From the NCBI GenBank assembly GCA_014649155.1, contig BMSM01000001.1:1-64000 (forward strand): a stretch of 64,000 bases of DNA, read 5' to 3'. Source of the DNA: Streptomyces griseoviridis. GTDB taxonomy: Bacteria; Actinomycetota; Actinomycetes; Streptomycetales; Streptomycetaceae. Under the pieces are notes generated by a model that saw only the letters and a program-made list of their open reading frames with translations, ran no database searches and had not been told where the DNA came from. Below, piece after piece: positions 20,347-30,002 of the stretch. Numbering within the stretch: the stretch's first letter is position 1; every line of letters begins with the position of its first letter. A program made the translations under genes and the position numbers.

Positions 20347-21450
20347 TCACCGGCCGCCGGCACCGTGGCGCTCCCTCCACCGGCGGCGCAGCTCCTTGAC
20401 CCGGCGCCGCGCCGCCAGGTCGGCCAGGGCCGCCGCCAGCAGGGGCGCGGTGCGCCGCCGGGCCAGCAGCAGCCGCCCGTTGACCACCGGCTCCGGGCGC
20501 CAGTGCCGCTTGTACGGCTCGTCGCCGCGCAGCAGGCTCAGCACCTCCCGCTCCCCGGCGCACACCTGCTCGGCACTCGCGGCCAGCAGCATCGCCGCGA
20601 CATCGGCACGGCTCTCCCGCAGCCGGGGGTGGGCGCCGTAGAGGTAGCCGCCGGCCAGCCGCCGCGACAGCAGCGTCACGTCGACCGCCACCACCTCGTC
20701 GTCCAGCCGGAACTCGGTCACCACCGCGTCCCCCGACCGCACCATCGGCCCCACCGCACGCACCAGGTGCTCCCGGAACCGGGGCCGCAGGTGCTCGGCC
20801 GTCACCTTCCGGCCCTGCCACTGGAGCCGGTGCAGCTCCAGCAGCCGGCGCAGCGCCGCGTCCGTCTCCTCGGGCAGCACGGGCCGGCTCTTGACGCCGA
20901 GCGCGTCCAGCCGGCGCAGCTTGGCGCGCACCCGCTGCCGGGCCTTGCCGGAGGGCAGCCGGGCGGTCAGTTCGTCCAGGGGGACGGCGGGCAGTTCCAG
21001 GCAGAGGGAGTCGGCCACCCGGCGACGCGGACCGCGCCACCGCTCGTAGACCCGTTCGGCGGCGCCGCCGGGCCGCACCTCGCGCAGGTCGATCAGCGCG
21101 GTGCGCGCGGCCGAGGCCAGCCCGGCGGTGAGCGCCGCCGCCGCGCGCGGGTCCCGCTCGTCGTCCAGCAGGACGTCCCCGTAGTCCGAGACCGCGCCGC
21201 CCAGCGGCACCAGCGCGGGCACCGGCCGCGACACCAGGGTCAGCGGGGCCGCGCCCACGAGGTCCCGGCCGTCGTGGACGAGGACCAGCCGCAGCCGGCC
21301 GGGGCGGCCGTACGAGCGCCACCAGGCGTACAGCCAGGCGTGGCTCTGGAACGGGGTGGCCGCCGCGCACCGCCGGTACAGCCGCCCCCACTCGTCGGCC
21401 AGCCCGGCGAACACGCGCCCGTCGGTGACCAGCTCCGTCGTGTACGTCAC
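20347..21450 (-). CDS. GNAT-fold acetyltransferase, CelD/BcsL-like
   Basis: 367 residues of the GNAT_acetyltr_6 (CelD) type often found in polysaccharide operons. FQSHAWLYAWWRSYG near the N-terminus and YLYGAHPRLRESRADVAAML plus LLRGDEPYKRHW near the C-terminus are characteristic. GTG at 21450 overlaps the stop of the upstream gene as GTGA, so translation is coupled. Last gene of the eight-gene polysaccharide operon. It probably transfers an acyl group to the polymer or its lipid-linked precursor. Confidence 0.78.
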   Translation of the reverse strand: MTYTTELVTDGRVFAGLADEWGRLYRRCAAATPFQSHAWLYAWWRSYGRPGRLRLVLVHDGRDLVGAAPLTLVSRPVPALVPLGGAVSDYGDVLLDDERDPRAAAALTAGLASAARTALIDLREVRPGGAAERVYERWRGPRRRVADSLCLELPAVPLDELTARLPSGKARQRVRAKLRRLDALGVKSRPVLPEETDAALRRLLELHRLQWQGRKVTAEHLRPRFREHLVRAVGPMVRSGDAVVTEFRLDDEVVAVDVTLLSRRLAGGYLYGAHPRLRESRADVAAMLLAASAEQVCAGEREVLSLLRGDEPYKRHWRPEPVVNGRLLLARRRTAPLLAAALADLAARRRVKELRRRWRERHGAGGR

Positions 21451-22154
21451 CGCGGTGCGCGGACGCCGGCGGCGGCCGGGGCGGGGGAGGGCCCGGGGAC
21501 GGCGGCCGGCTCCCGGCCCGGCGGGTCCCCGGCGGTCCGGCGCGGGCGGACCAGCAGCGCCAGGCCGCCCAGCAGGCCGCCCGCGCTCAGCCCGACCAGG
21601 CCGGTCACCGCGGGCGAGGCCGTCGACGGCTCGGCGGGCTCGGTGGCGCGGGCGAACCGACGCAGGGTGACCCGGGTGCCGGCGGCGGAGTCCCTGGCGT
21701 GCCGGGTCAGGGCGCGGGTGACGGCGTCGGCCATGTCGGCGGCCAGGTCCGGGCGGGCGGAGGTGGCGCTGACGGAGACCATCGGGGCGTCCGGCGAGGT
21801 CTCGGCCCGTACGCTCGCCCGCAGTGTCGCCACCGGCACTCCCGCCCACACCTGGGCGTCCCCGAGCACGGCGAGCTGGGTGGCGACCCGGCCGTAGGCC
21901 TGGGCGAAACCCAGCGCGGCGGCCGGGTCGGAGCCCTTGCCGGGGACGGCGACGACATAGCTGGTGGCCGTGTACTGCGGGGTCCGGACCAGTCCGTACG
22001 CGCCGCCCGCGAGGCCGCCGGCGAGCGCGCCGGCGACCAGCAGCGACCAGGGGGGCAGGGCGCGGAGGCGGGACCGGACGGCGGCGGGCCGCCGGCGCCC
22101 GGCCCCGGCGGCGGCACCGGGCGCGGAACGGTCCTCGGACAGGTGCTCGGTCAT
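21447..22154 (-). CDS. Wzz/YveK-type polysaccharide chain-length protein
   Basis: 235 residues with one N-terminal membrane segment (PPWSLLVAGALAGGLAGGAY) followed by VRTPQYTATSYVV, the usual start of the extracytoplasmic Wzz domain. A second hydrophobic segment (TGLVGLSAGGLLGGLALLV) lies before a Pro/Ala-rich cytoplasmic tail. No kinase domain is present. It overlaps its upstream glycosyltransferase as ATGA and its downstream neighbour as GTGA. Confidence 0.8.
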   Translation of the reverse strand: MTEHLSEDRSAPGAAAGAGRRRPAAVRSRLRALPPWSLLVAGALAGGLAGGAYGLVRTPQYTATSYVVAVPGKGSDPAAALGFAQAYGRVATQLAVLGDAQVWAGVPVATLRASVRAETSPDAPMVSVSATSARPDLAADMADAVTRALTRHARDSAAGTRVTLRRFARATEPAEPSTASPAVTGLVGLSAGGLLGGLALLVRPRRTAGDPPGREPAAVPGPSPAPAAAGVRAPR

Positions 22155-23326
22155 ACGGGGCTGACCTCCTGGGGCGCGGGGCGGGCGGCGGGGGACGAGG
22201 GGCGGGCGAGGAGGCCGGCGTAGAGGCCGGCCAGCCGGTCGGCGGCGCGCGTGACGCAGTAGTGCCGGGCGGCCGGCGGGGCGGTGCGCGGGCCGGGGCC
22301 GAGCGCCCGCAGCCCGGCCAGGGCCGCGGCGAACTCCGCCTCGCCGCCGCGCACCCGGCGGGCCAGCGGCGCCGCGCCCGGCGGCAGGTCCTCGACGGCC
22401 GGGCAGGAGGCGTACGCCACGGGCAGCCCCGCCGCCAGCCCCTCCACCACCGCGAGCCCGAACGCCTCCTCCGGGGACGGCGCGGCGAGCGCGTCCATCG
22501 CGCAGAGCAGGGCGGGCAGGTCCGGGCCGGGGGAGCCGTCGGGGACGTAAGGGCGTTCCCCGGCGAGCAGGACACGGTCGGCCACCCCGGCGGCGTGCGC
22601 GGCGCGGCGCAGCGCGTGCTCCTCGGGGCCGCCGCCGACCAGCAGCAGCCAGCAGTCCTCGGGGAGCAGGGCCAGGGCCCGGACGAGGACGCCGAACCGC
22701 TTGCCGCCGACCAGCCGGCCGACGCCGCCGACGACGTACGCGTCCTCCGGCAGCCCCAGCCGGCGGCGGGTGCGGTGCCGGGCGACCGGGTCGAAGCGGA
22801 ACCGTTCCAGATCGATGCCGTTGGGGACGACGTGGACGCGGGAGGCGGGTACGCCCCAGCGGGCGAGCCGGGCGGCGACCGTGGGGGAGACCGCGACGGT
22901 GGCGCTGCCGAGCCGCTCCCCGGCCCGGTACAGCGCCCGGACGCCCGGGGACAGGCGGCGGCCCTCGATCCGGGTGTCGCCGAGGGAGTGCTCGGTGGCG
23001 ACGACCGCGCGGACCCCGGCGAGGCGGGCGGCGAGCCGGCCGTAGAGGCAGGCCCGGTAGAGGTGGGTGTGGACCAGGTCGTAGCCGCCGGCCCGGATCA
23101 GCCGGGTCAGCCGGGGCAGCGCGGACAGGTCCCGGTTGCCGGCCATGCCGAGGTGGACCACGCGCACCCCGTCGGCGCGCAGCCCGTCGGCGACCGCGCC
23201 GGGGTTCTCCAGCGTCACGACGTCGCAGCGGACCGGCAGATGGCGCAGCAGCAGCCGCAGCTGCTGCTCGGCGCCGCCGGTGCCGAGGCCGGTGATGATG
23301 TGCAGCACCCTCACGTCGCCACCCAT
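22151..23326 (-). CDS. Glycosyltransferase, GT4 family
   Basis: 391 residues of GT-B fold. GLGTGGAEQQLRLLLRHLP is the N-terminal acceptor-side loop and VGRLVGGKRFGVLVRALALL the C-terminal nucleotide-sugar region. SPEEAFGLAVVEGLAAGLPV is the conserved E-x7-E motif of GT4 retaining enzymes. It acts on the cytosolic face to extend a lipid-linked sugar chain. It shares the operon with the deacetylase upstream (1-bp gap) and the Wzz-like gene downstream. Confidence 0.87.
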   Translation of the reverse strand: MGGDVRVLHIITGLGTGGAEQQLRLLLRHLPVRCDVVTLENPGAVADGLRADGVRVVHLGMAGNRDLSALPRLTRLIRAGGYDLVHTHLYRACLYGRLAARLAGVRAVVATEHSLGDTRIEGRRLSPGVRALYRAGERLGSATVAVSPTVAARLARWGVPASRVHVVPNGIDLERFRFDPVARHRTRRRLGLPEDAYVVGGVGRLVGGKRFGVLVRALALLPEDCWLLLVGGGPEEHALRRAAHAAGVADRVLLAGERPYVPDGSPGPDLPALLCAMDALAAPSPEEAFGLAVVEGLAAGLPVAYASCPAVEDLPPGAAPLARRVRGGEAEFAAALAGLRALGPGPRTAPPAARHYCVTRAADRLAGLYAGLLARPSSPAARPAPQEVSPV

Positions 23327-23327
23327 G

Positions 23328-24110
23328 TCACACCCCCGCCGCGGGACGCCGCCGCAGCCGGTGCAGCCGGGTCTTCAGCAGCAGCCGCACGGCCGTGTCG
23401 CGCTGCCCGATGTGCACCCGCGGCAGGGCGTACGGGCCGGTCAGCGGGCCGGGGTCGACGGCGCAGGCGTACCCGTACCCGGCGGCCCGCACGGCGTCCA
23501 CCGCGCGGGCGTCGACCCTGCCGTACGGGTAGCAGAAGCCGGTCACCGCGGTGCCGGTCAGCTCGGTCAGCCGGTCCCGGCTGGCGGCGGTCTCGGCGCG
23601 CAGGGCGCGGTCGCCGGCCCGGGTCAGGTCGGTGTGGGTGAGGCCGTGCGAGCCGATCTCCACGCCCTCGGCGGCGGCCCGGCGGACCCCGTCGGCGGTC
23701 AGCAGCGGCTTGCGCGGGCCGAGTTCGTCCCAGGCGTTGTCGCCGCCGAGCCGCCCGGCGAGGACGTACAGGGTGGCGCCGCAGCCCCAGCGGCGCAGCA
23801 GCGGCAGGGCGTGCTCGGTGAAGTCGGCGTAGCCGTCGTCGAAGGTCAGCCCGACCAGACCGCGGGCCGTGCCCCGGGCGCGGGCGGCCAGCAGCTCGGC
23901 CACGGACACGCCGCGCAGCCCGCGCCGGCGCAGCCAGCCGAGCTGCGCGTCCAGCCGGGCGGGCGTGACGGTGACGCCGTACGGGTCGTCCCGGCAGTCG
24001 TCGACGGAGTGGTACATCGCCACCCAGGGCACGGACGCGGTACGGGCGCCCGCGCCGGCGGGGGCGTCAGCGGCGGGGACGGAAGCGGCGGTTGCTGCGG
24101 ATGCGGCCAT
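23328..24110 (-). CDS. Polysaccharide deacetylase (NodB homology domain)
   Basis: 260 residues. VPWVAMYHSVDD is the usual start, LVGLTFDDGYADF contains the metal Asp-Asp, and EIGSHGLTHTDL supplies the SHxxTH metal motif. GFCYPYGRVD is the third conserved motif. It would remove N- or O-acetyl groups from the polysaccharide. The first 30 residues are Ala-rich and overlap the end of the flippase gene by 44 bp, so a start slightly downstream is possible. Confidence 0.87.
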   Translation of the reverse strand: MAASAATAASVPAADAPAGAGARTASVPWVAMYHSVDDCRDDPYGVTVTPARLDAQLGWLRRRGLRGVSVAELLAARARGTARGLVGLTFDDGYADFTEHALPLLRRWGCGATLYVLAGRLGGDNAWDELGPRKPLLTADGVRRAAAEGVEIGSHGLTHTDLTRAGDRALRAETAASRDRLTELTGTAVTGFCYPYGRVDARAVDAVRAAGYGYACAVDPGPLTGPYALPRVHIGQRDTAVRLLLKTRLHRLRRRPAAGV

Positions 24111-25737
24111 GGCGGTGCCTCCGGGGAAGGGAGCGGACGGATGCGAGGACGGACGCGGGGGCGCCGGTCAGGCCCTGGACGCCCAGGGCCCGGCCGGACA
24201 GGACGAAGACGCCGGCGGAGACCGCCGCGCCGGCGGCGAGGGCGAGAGCGGGGGAGGAGGCCGGGACCCGGGCCGCGGCCCAGGCGCCCGCGCCCGCCGC
24301 CGCGCCGGCCGCCGGGACCGGACGGGCCAGGTCCAGCAGGACCCGCCGGACGCGGACGGGGACGCTGCGCGGGCCCAGCCCGGCCAGCAGCAGGGCGGCG
24401 GTCACGGTGATGCCGGCGGCGTTGGCGGCGGCGAGGCCCACCGCGCCCCACACGCCGGCCAGTGCCGCGCCGGCCCCGGCGGTGACGGCGAGGCCGGCGG
24501 CCATCGCGGCGAGCGGGTACCAGCTGGCCCGCCCGGCGCAGAAGTAGGACCGGGCCAGCGCGCCCACCACGGTCTGGCCGAGCAGCCCGAGGGTGTAGAC
24601 GCGCATGACCGCGCTGGTCGCCGCCGTGTCCGCGGCCGTGAACGCGCCCCGCTCGAAGAGCAGCCCGAGGAGCCGCGGGGCGCAGGCGACGACCACGGCG
24701 GCGCCCAGCAGCACCAGGGCGGCGGCCACGGCCACGTCCCGTTCCACCCGGGCGCGGGCCCGCGCGGTGTCGCCGTCGGCCAGCGCCCGCGCCACCACCG
24801 GGTAGGTGACCGTGCACAGCATCAGCGACAGCGTCATCGGGATTTGCGCCACCTTCTGCGCGTAGTTCAGGTGGGAGATGGCACCCGCGGACAGCCCCGA
24901 GGCGAGGAAGCGCTCGACGACGACCTGCGCCTGCCGGCACAGCGCGAACAGCAGCACGGTCGCCACGAGGCCGAGGGCGGCGGCCCGGGCGCCATCGGCG
25001 ACGGCACCGGCGGCCTCGCCGTCCTCGCCCCGGCGGCGCAGCCGGCCCACCAGCGAGGGCAGTTGGACGGCCACCATCAGACAGCCGCCCACCGCGACCC
25101 CGGCCGCCGCCGCGCGCACCCCCCACGCCCCGGCGCCCAGGACCATCGTCGCGATGATGCCGGTGTTGTACGCCACGTAGATCGCCGCCGGCACCGGGAA
25201 GAGCCGGTGCGCGCGCAGGGCCGCGCTGCAGTAGCCGGCCAGTCCGAAGCTCAGGACGCAGGTGGCGGTGAGGCGGGTGCAGTCCACCGCGAGGGCGTGC
25301 TCGGACAGGCCGGGAGCCAGGAGCCGGACCAGCGGCGACGCCACTGCGGCGATCAGCGCGCCGGCCGCCGCACAGGCCAGCGCCAGCCGGGGCAGGGTGG
25401 CGGCGACCAGCGAGCGCACCGGATCGCCGGGCGCGCCCGCCGCCCGCCGGGCCAGCGCCAGGCTGAACATCGGGACCAGCGCGTAGGCCAGCCCCTCCTC
25501 GATCAGCAGGGTGGCCGCGAACTCCGGGACGGTCCACGCCACCAGGAAGGCGTCCGTCCCGCTCCCGGCCCCGAACAGCCGCGCCAGCGCCTGGTCCCGG
25601 ACCAGCCCCAGCACCGACCCGGCGACCGAGAGCACGGCGGTGACGACGGCGGCCCGCGCGAGGACGCGGCCGGCGGGGGGTGCCTCCGGCGGTGCGGGAG
25701 CGTCGGCGGGCGCGGCATCGGCCGCAGCGGCCGTCAT
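24067..25737 (-). CDS. MurJ/MviN-like lipid-linked oligosaccharide flippase
   Basis: 556 residues with about fourteen membrane helices, of the MOP superfamily. GLVRDQALARLFGAGSGTDA near the N-terminus is the conserved first-helix motif of MurJ. LIEEGLAYALVPMFSLALA follows, and FLASGLSAGAISHLNYAQKV is helix 7-8. Its place between glycosyltransferases suggests that it flips the repeat unit of the cluster rather than lipid II. ATG at 25737 overlaps the upstream ligase-like gene by ATGA. Confidence 0.87.
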   Translation of the reverse strand: MTAAAADAAPADAPAPPEAPPAGRVLARAAVVTAVLSVAGSVLGLVRDQALARLFGAGSGTDAFLVAWTVPEFAATLLIEEGLAYALVPMFSLALARRAAGAPGDPVRSLVAATLPRLALACAAAGALIAAVASPLVRLLAPGLSEHALAVDCTRLTATCVLSFGLAGYCSAALRAHRLFPVPAAIYVAYNTGIIATMVLGAGAWGVRAAAAGVAVGGCLMVAVQLPSLVGRLRRRGEDGEAAGAVADGARAAALGLVATVLLFALCRQAQVVVERFLASGLSAGAISHLNYAQKVAQIPMTLSLMLCTVTYPVVARALADGDTARARARVERDVAVAAALVLLGAAVVVACAPRLLGLLFERGAFTAADTAATSAVMRVYTLGLLGQTVVGALARSYFCAGRASWYPLAAMAAGLAVTAGAGAALAGVWGAVGLAAANAAGITVTAALLLAGLGPRSVPVRVRRVLLDLARPVPAAGAAAGAGAWAAARVPASSPALALAAGAAVSAGVFVLSGRALGVQGLTGAPASVLASVRSLPRRHRHGRIRSNRRFRPRR

Positions 25738-27065
25738 CGGGCGTCCTCCCCGGCAGCCAGCGCCCAGTGGGCCGCGAGGCCGAGGGAGACGGCCGTCAGC
25801 ACGGTCGAGGGGCCGCCGATGTCGGCGTAGGCGAAGTCCGTCAGCTGCCACACCAGCAGCCCGCAGGCGACCAGACCGGCGCACGGCGGGGACCCGGCGG
25901 CACCGGCACCCGCCCCGGTTCCGCGCCGCCGTGCCGGCCGCAGCCGGCGCAGCCCCAGCGCCAGCAGCGCCAGCCAGCTCCCGGCCAGGGCCGTCAGCCC
26001 CAGCAGGCCCTGCTCGGCGAGGACCAGCAGGTACATGTTGTGCGGGGAGAGCAGCGGCTGCCGTACGTACCCGGCGCCCGCGCCGTCCGTCTCACTGCCC
26101 GAGGACAGCGCCAGCGAGGCGTGCGAGTCCCGCTCGGCGGGGAAACCCTTGAGCCCCACCCCGGTCACCGGCCGCTCCCGCCACATGCCGGCCGCCGCCG
26201 ACCACATCGTGTACCGGTCCGTCACCGACCGGTCGGGCGCGTCCGCGACCTGGGCGATGCTGCCGACCCGCTCCTGGAGCATCGCCGTCCCCACCCCGAA
26301 CCCGCCGACCAGCACCACCCCCGCCGCGAGCAGCGCCGCCCCCACCGCCAGCGCCCGCCGCACGCCGGCGAGCAGCAACTGGGCCGCACAGGCCACCGCG
26401 GTGGCGATCCACGCGCCCCGGCTGAAGGAGAACGCGAGCGGCGCCAGCAGCGCCACCGCGCACCCGGCCGCGACCGCCCGTTCCCGCACCGGCCCCCGGC
26501 CCAGCGCCAGCCCCACCGCGCACACCAGTCCCAGCGACACCACGGTCGCCATCCCCATCACGTCCTGCGCCCCGAAGGTCCCCACCGCCCGCACCTGTTC
26601 CCCCTGGTACGAGGCGCCCGTCCCGGTGACGTACTGGTGCGTGCCGACCGCCCCCTGGTACAGCGCCAGCCCGGTGCACGCCCACGCCAGCAGCCGTACG
26701 TCACCCGGCCCCCGCGCCAGCAGCACCACCGCCGCCGGGACCAGCACGAAGACCTGGAGGTAGCGTCCGAGCCCGCCCAGCGCCGCCCCCGGCGACGCGG
26801 CGCCCGCCGCCGCGACCGCGAGCCCCAGGACCGGCAGCCCCAGCACCACGGTGGCGGTACGGGACAGCGGGCGCCGCCGCTCCCGTACCAGCCGGGCCGC
26901 GCAGTACAGCACCACCAGCGCCGACACCGCGTCGGCCGGATGCGCGCCGCTCCCGCCGGCGGCCGGCCCCGGCGGCACGGCCAGCAGCGCGACGACGGCC
27001 ACCACGGCGGCCGCCGGCGGGACCTTCCACGGCGGGACGGCGGCGCGGGGCAGGGCGAGGCTCAC
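25734..27065 (-). CDS. O-antigen ligase/polymerase-like membrane protein
   Basis: 443 residues, about eleven membrane helices. A large loop contains GVGLKGFPAERDSHASLALS and, further on, RQPLLSPHNMYLLVLAEQGL. That is the H-N motif region of the Wzy_C/WaaL family, which transfers or polymerises undecaprenyl-linked chains outside the membrane. It sits in the operon between the phosphoglycosyltransferase (upstream, 4-bp gap) and the flippase (ATGA overlap). Confidence 0.83.
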   Translation of the reverse strand: MSLALPRAAVPPWKVPPAAAVVAVVALLAVPPGPAAGGSGAHPADAVSALVVLYCAARLVRERRRPLSRTATVVLGLPVLGLAVAAAGAASPGAALGGLGRYLQVFVLVPAAVVLLARGPGDVRLLAWACTGLALYQGAVGTHQYVTGTGASYQGEQVRAVGTFGAQDVMGMATVVSLGLVCAVGLALGRGPVRERAVAAGCAVALLAPLAFSFSRGAWIATAVACAAQLLLAGVRRALAVGAALLAAGVVLVGGFGVGTAMLQERVGSIAQVADAPDRSVTDRYTMWSAAAGMWRERPVTGVGLKGFPAERDSHASLALSSGSETDGAGAGYVRQPLLSPHNMYLLVLAEQGLLGLTALAGSWLALLALGLRRLRPARRRGTGAGAGAAGSPPCAGLVACGLLVWQLTDFAYADIGGPSTVLTAVSLGLAAHWALAAGEDAR

Positions 27066-27069
27066 CGGC

Positions 27070-28518
27070 TCAGCTCCCCGTGGGACGCACGAGCGCGACG
27101 GCCGTGCGCAGCAGGATGCACACGTCCCGCCAGAGCGACCAGTCGTCGATGTAGGCGTTGTCGTGCCGGGCCCGGTCCTCGATCGAGGTGTCCCCGCGCA
27201 GCCCCTTGACCTGGGCGAGCCCGGTCAGCCCCACGGGCATCCGGTGCCGGGCCGCGTACCCCGGGTGGCTCTGGCTGAACTGCGCCACGAAGTAGGGGCG
27301 TTCGGGGCGGGGGCCGACCAGGCTCATGTCGCCCCGGAAGACGTTCCAGAGCTGCGGCAGCTCGTCCAGCGAGGTCCGCCGCAGGAAGCGGCAGAAGCGC
27401 GGCATCCGCTGTTCGTCGGCCACGCTCCACCGGGTCGCCGCCTCGTGCGCGTCGGCCGGGCGGTGGGTGCGGAACTTCAGCAGCGTGAACGGCCGTCCGT
27501 GCCGGCCGACGCGCTCCTGCCGGAAGAGGACACCGGGACCGGCGCTGACCCGCAGCCCCGCCGCGCAGGCCAGCAGCAGCGGACCGGCCAGCAGCAACAG
27601 CGCCCCGGAGACGGTCAGGTCCAGCGCCCGCTTCCGCGCGCCGCCGGTCCGCGTGCCGCCGTACGACAGCCGCCGGCACCGGAATCCGGCCAGCCGCTGC
27701 CACCCGTGCGGGGCCGGCGCCCCCGGCGGTTCCGCGTCCAGCTCCCACACCGCGCACCCCGACTCGGCCAGCGCCCGCAGCGACGGGCCCTGCCGCACGG
27801 GACGCACCACGAGGACGTCCCGTACGCCGTCCCGGACCACCGCCCGGAGGGCCTCGTCGCCCGGCGACAGCACCGGCGGCCCCTCGCCGCCGTCCGGCGC
27901 GTCGGTGACGATCCCGACCGGCCGCACCCCGCACGTCCGGTCGCGCAGCAGCGCGGCGGCCACCTGCCGCGCGGTCGCGGCCGGCCCCACGACCAGCGCC
28001 GCCCGCGGCCGTGCGCGCAGCGCCCGGCGCCGCCGGTGGCGCACCGCGCCGCGCGCCGCGCACCCCGCCGCCGTCTGCGCGGCGAACCCCAGCAGCAGCA
28101 CCGGCGCGGCCAGCGCGTGCCGCGGGTCGTACGCCGCCGCCAGCGCCGCCAGCGCCAGCCAGGCCACCGCGGTCCGGGCGCCCAGGGCGGGCAGTTCGTC
28201 CAGCACGCCCGGCAGCTGCCCGGCGCCCGGCGCCGGCCCGCCCCCGGACGGCCGCAGCAGCAGGGAGAAGGCCACCAGCAGCGCCGCGGACAGCGGCGGC
28301 CGGGACACGCCGACGAGGGCCAGGGCGCCGGTCAGCGCGCCGACCGTGTCCGCGAGGAGCAGCGGCAGCGGCGAGGGGGCCGGGGGCGCCGGGGGTGCCG
28401 GGCGCCCGGCGGGGAAGGGGAGCGGGGCCGGGCTCGTCCGTGGCGGCAGGACCGACACGGGGGAGCCGCCGAGGTCCGGCTGTCCGGCGGGGCTGGGGAC
28501 GGTGCTTTCCGCGGTCAC
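27070..28518 (-). CDS. Polyprenyl phosphate glycosyl-1-phosphate transferase (WcaJ/CpsE type)
   Basis: 482 residues. It starts the repeat unit by moving a sugar phosphate onto undecaprenyl phosphate. Four hydrophobic segments precede a cytosolic CoA-binding-like domain (RPRAALVVGPAATARQVAAA). A re-entrant membrane helix then leads to the catalytic domain with KRALDLTVSGALLLL, LLKFRTHRP, RRTSLDELPQLWNVFRGDMS, LVGPRPERP and GLTGLAQVKG. GTG at 28518 overlaps the upstream stop as GTGA; the longer frame upstream is not coding. Confidence 0.9.
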   Translation of the reverse strand: MTAESTVPSPAGQPDLGGSPVSVLPPRTSPAPLPFPAGRPAPPAPPAPSPLPLLLADTVGALTGALALVGVSRPPLSAALLVAFSLLLRPSGGGPAPGAGQLPGVLDELPALGARTAVAWLALAALAAAYDPRHALAAPVLLLGFAAQTAAGCAARGAVRHRRRRALRARPRAALVVGPAATARQVAAALLRDRTCGVRPVGIVTDAPDGGEGPPVLSPGDEALRAVVRDGVRDVLVVRPVRQGPSLRALAESGCAVWELDAEPPGAPAPHGWQRLAGFRCRRLSYGGTRTGGARKRALDLTVSGALLLLAGPLLLACAAGLRVSAGPGVLFRQERVGRHGRPFTLLKFRTHRPADAHEAATRWSVADEQRMPRFCRFLRRTSLDELPQLWNVFRGDMSLVGPRPERPYFVAQFSQSHPGYAARHRMPVGLTGLAQVKGLRGDTSIEDRARHDNAYIDDWSLWRDVCILLRTAVALVRPTGS

Positions 28519-30002
28519 GAGTGGACGGACTCCCTGCGCTCGCTGTGCCTGCCGTCCTCCGTGAACCCGGAGGAGGCCCCCGCGCCACCGGCCACCGGGG
28601 CGTGGCCGACGGGGGTGGGGGGTGGGGTGCGGGTGATCGGACGGTCGTCCGCGGGGGTGCGGGGCGGGGTGCCGGCCGCGGGGCCGGGGGCGGGAACGGC
28701 GGGGGTGCCGGGCGGGGTGCCGGTCACCGAGGCGTCCCCGGCGGGCGGGCGCTCCGGAGCACCGGCCGCCGCCGGGCCGGTGCCGGGGGGCGCGTGGTGG
28801 GCGGGGCGGCGCGGTGCCGGGCCGGCGTCGAGGGGCGTGCGGGCAGCGGCGCGGCTCCGCGGCTCCGCGCCCCCGGTCAGCAGCGTGCGGTACAGCTCCG
28901 TGACGGCGGCGGCCGTGCGGCGTACGTCGTGGGCGGCGAGCACGTGCGCCCGCCCGCGCCGGCCCAGCGACGCCCCCAGGGGCGCGTCGAGCAGCAGCGC
29001 GCTCACCGCGTCCGCCAGCGCCGCCGGGTCCCCGGGCGGGATAAGGCAGTGCGGGACGAGCGCCGGGGGCAGGCACTCCCGCGCGCCGTCCACGTCCGTC
29101 ACCACCACCGGCCGGCCGCAGGCCATCGCCTCCAGCGGTGCCAGCGCCATGCCCTCCCAGCGGGACGGCAGGACCACCAGACCGGCCGCCCGGTACCAGG
29201 GCACCGGGTCCTCGACCGCCCCCGCGAACCGCACCGACGCGGGCGCCGCGGCCGCCAGCCGCTCCCGGTCGGGACCGTCACCGACCAGCACCAGCCGGGC
29301 CCCGGGGACCTTCTCGGCGACCCGCGGCCACGCCGCCAGCAGCACGTCCTGCCCCTTCTGCCGGCACAGCCGTCCCACGCACACCACCAGCGGCCCGTCC
29401 GCCTCACCGTCCCCGGCCGGCAGCGGCGGACGTACGGCGGGGGCGGCCGGGCCGGGGGAGAAGCGGTCCGGGTCCACACCGTTCGGGATCACCGCCCACC
29501 GGGCGCGGACGCCCGCCAGCGCGCCCCGCAGCCGCTCCCCCTCGCTGACGCACACCACTCGCGCCGCCCACCGCGCCCCCCGGCGCTCCCAGCCGAGCGC
29601 CAGCCCGGCCGCCACGCCCCGGACCGCCTCGAACGACCAGGCGTGCGGCTGGAAGACCGTCGGAATCCGCCCCCGTACGGCGAGCCGCCCGGCGAGACCG
29701 GCCTTCGCGCTGTGCGCGTGCACCAGGTCGGGCCGGACGGCGCCGATCACCGCCGAGAGCCGCCGCACCTCCGTGACCGTCGCGGGACCGGGCGCGCGGA
29801 CCGCCCCCCAGGGCCGTACGTCCGCGCCCAGCGACCGCAGCGCGGCGGCCGTCGCGCTCTCCGGACAGGCGACCACGACATCGAGACCGGCCGCGAGCTG
29901 AGCGCGGGTCAGGTCCGCCAGCACGCGGGCGACCCCGCCGTCCACCGGCTGGGTGATGTGCAGGACCCGCGGTCGAGGGCGGTCGGTCGGTGACTGGTGC
30001 AT
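28515..30002 (-). CDS. Glycosyltransferase, GT4 family
   Basis: 495 residues, first gene of the polysaccharide operon. RVLHITQPVDGGVARVLADL is the N-terminal motif. LVHAHSAKAGLAGRL, VIPNGVDPDRF, VGRLCRQKGQDVLLAAW and SRWEGMALAPLEAMACGRPV (E-x7-E) are GT4 hallmarks. The last 120 residues are a Pro/Ala/Thr-rich, apparently disordered tail containing repeats of the type TPPxTP. The start at 30002 is followed upstream by a 250-bp region shared with the divergent chpF promoter. Confidence 0.87.
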   Translation of the reverse strand: MHQSPTDRPRPRVLHITQPVDGGVARVLADLTRAQLAAGLDVVVACPESATAAALRSLGADVRPWGAVRAPGPATVTEVRRLSAVIGAVRPDLVHAHSAKAGLAGRLAVRGRIPTVFQPHAWSFEAVRGVAAGLALGWERRGARWAARVVCVSEGERLRGALAGVRARWAVIPNGVDPDRFSPGPAAPAVRPPLPAGDGEADGPLVVCVGRLCRQKGQDVLLAAWPRVAEKVPGARLVLVGDGPDRERLAAAAPASVRFAGAVEDPVPWYRAAGLVVLPSRWEGMALAPLEAMACGRPVVVTDVDGARECLPPALVPHCLIPPGDPAALADAVSALLLDAPLGASLGRRGRAHVLAAHDVRRTAAAVTELYRTLLTGGAEPRSRAAARTPLDAGPAPRRPAHHAPPGTGPAAAGAPERPPAGDASVTGTPPGTPAVPAPGPAAGTPPRTPADDRPITRTPPPTPVGHAPVAGGAGASSGFTEDGRHSERRESVHS

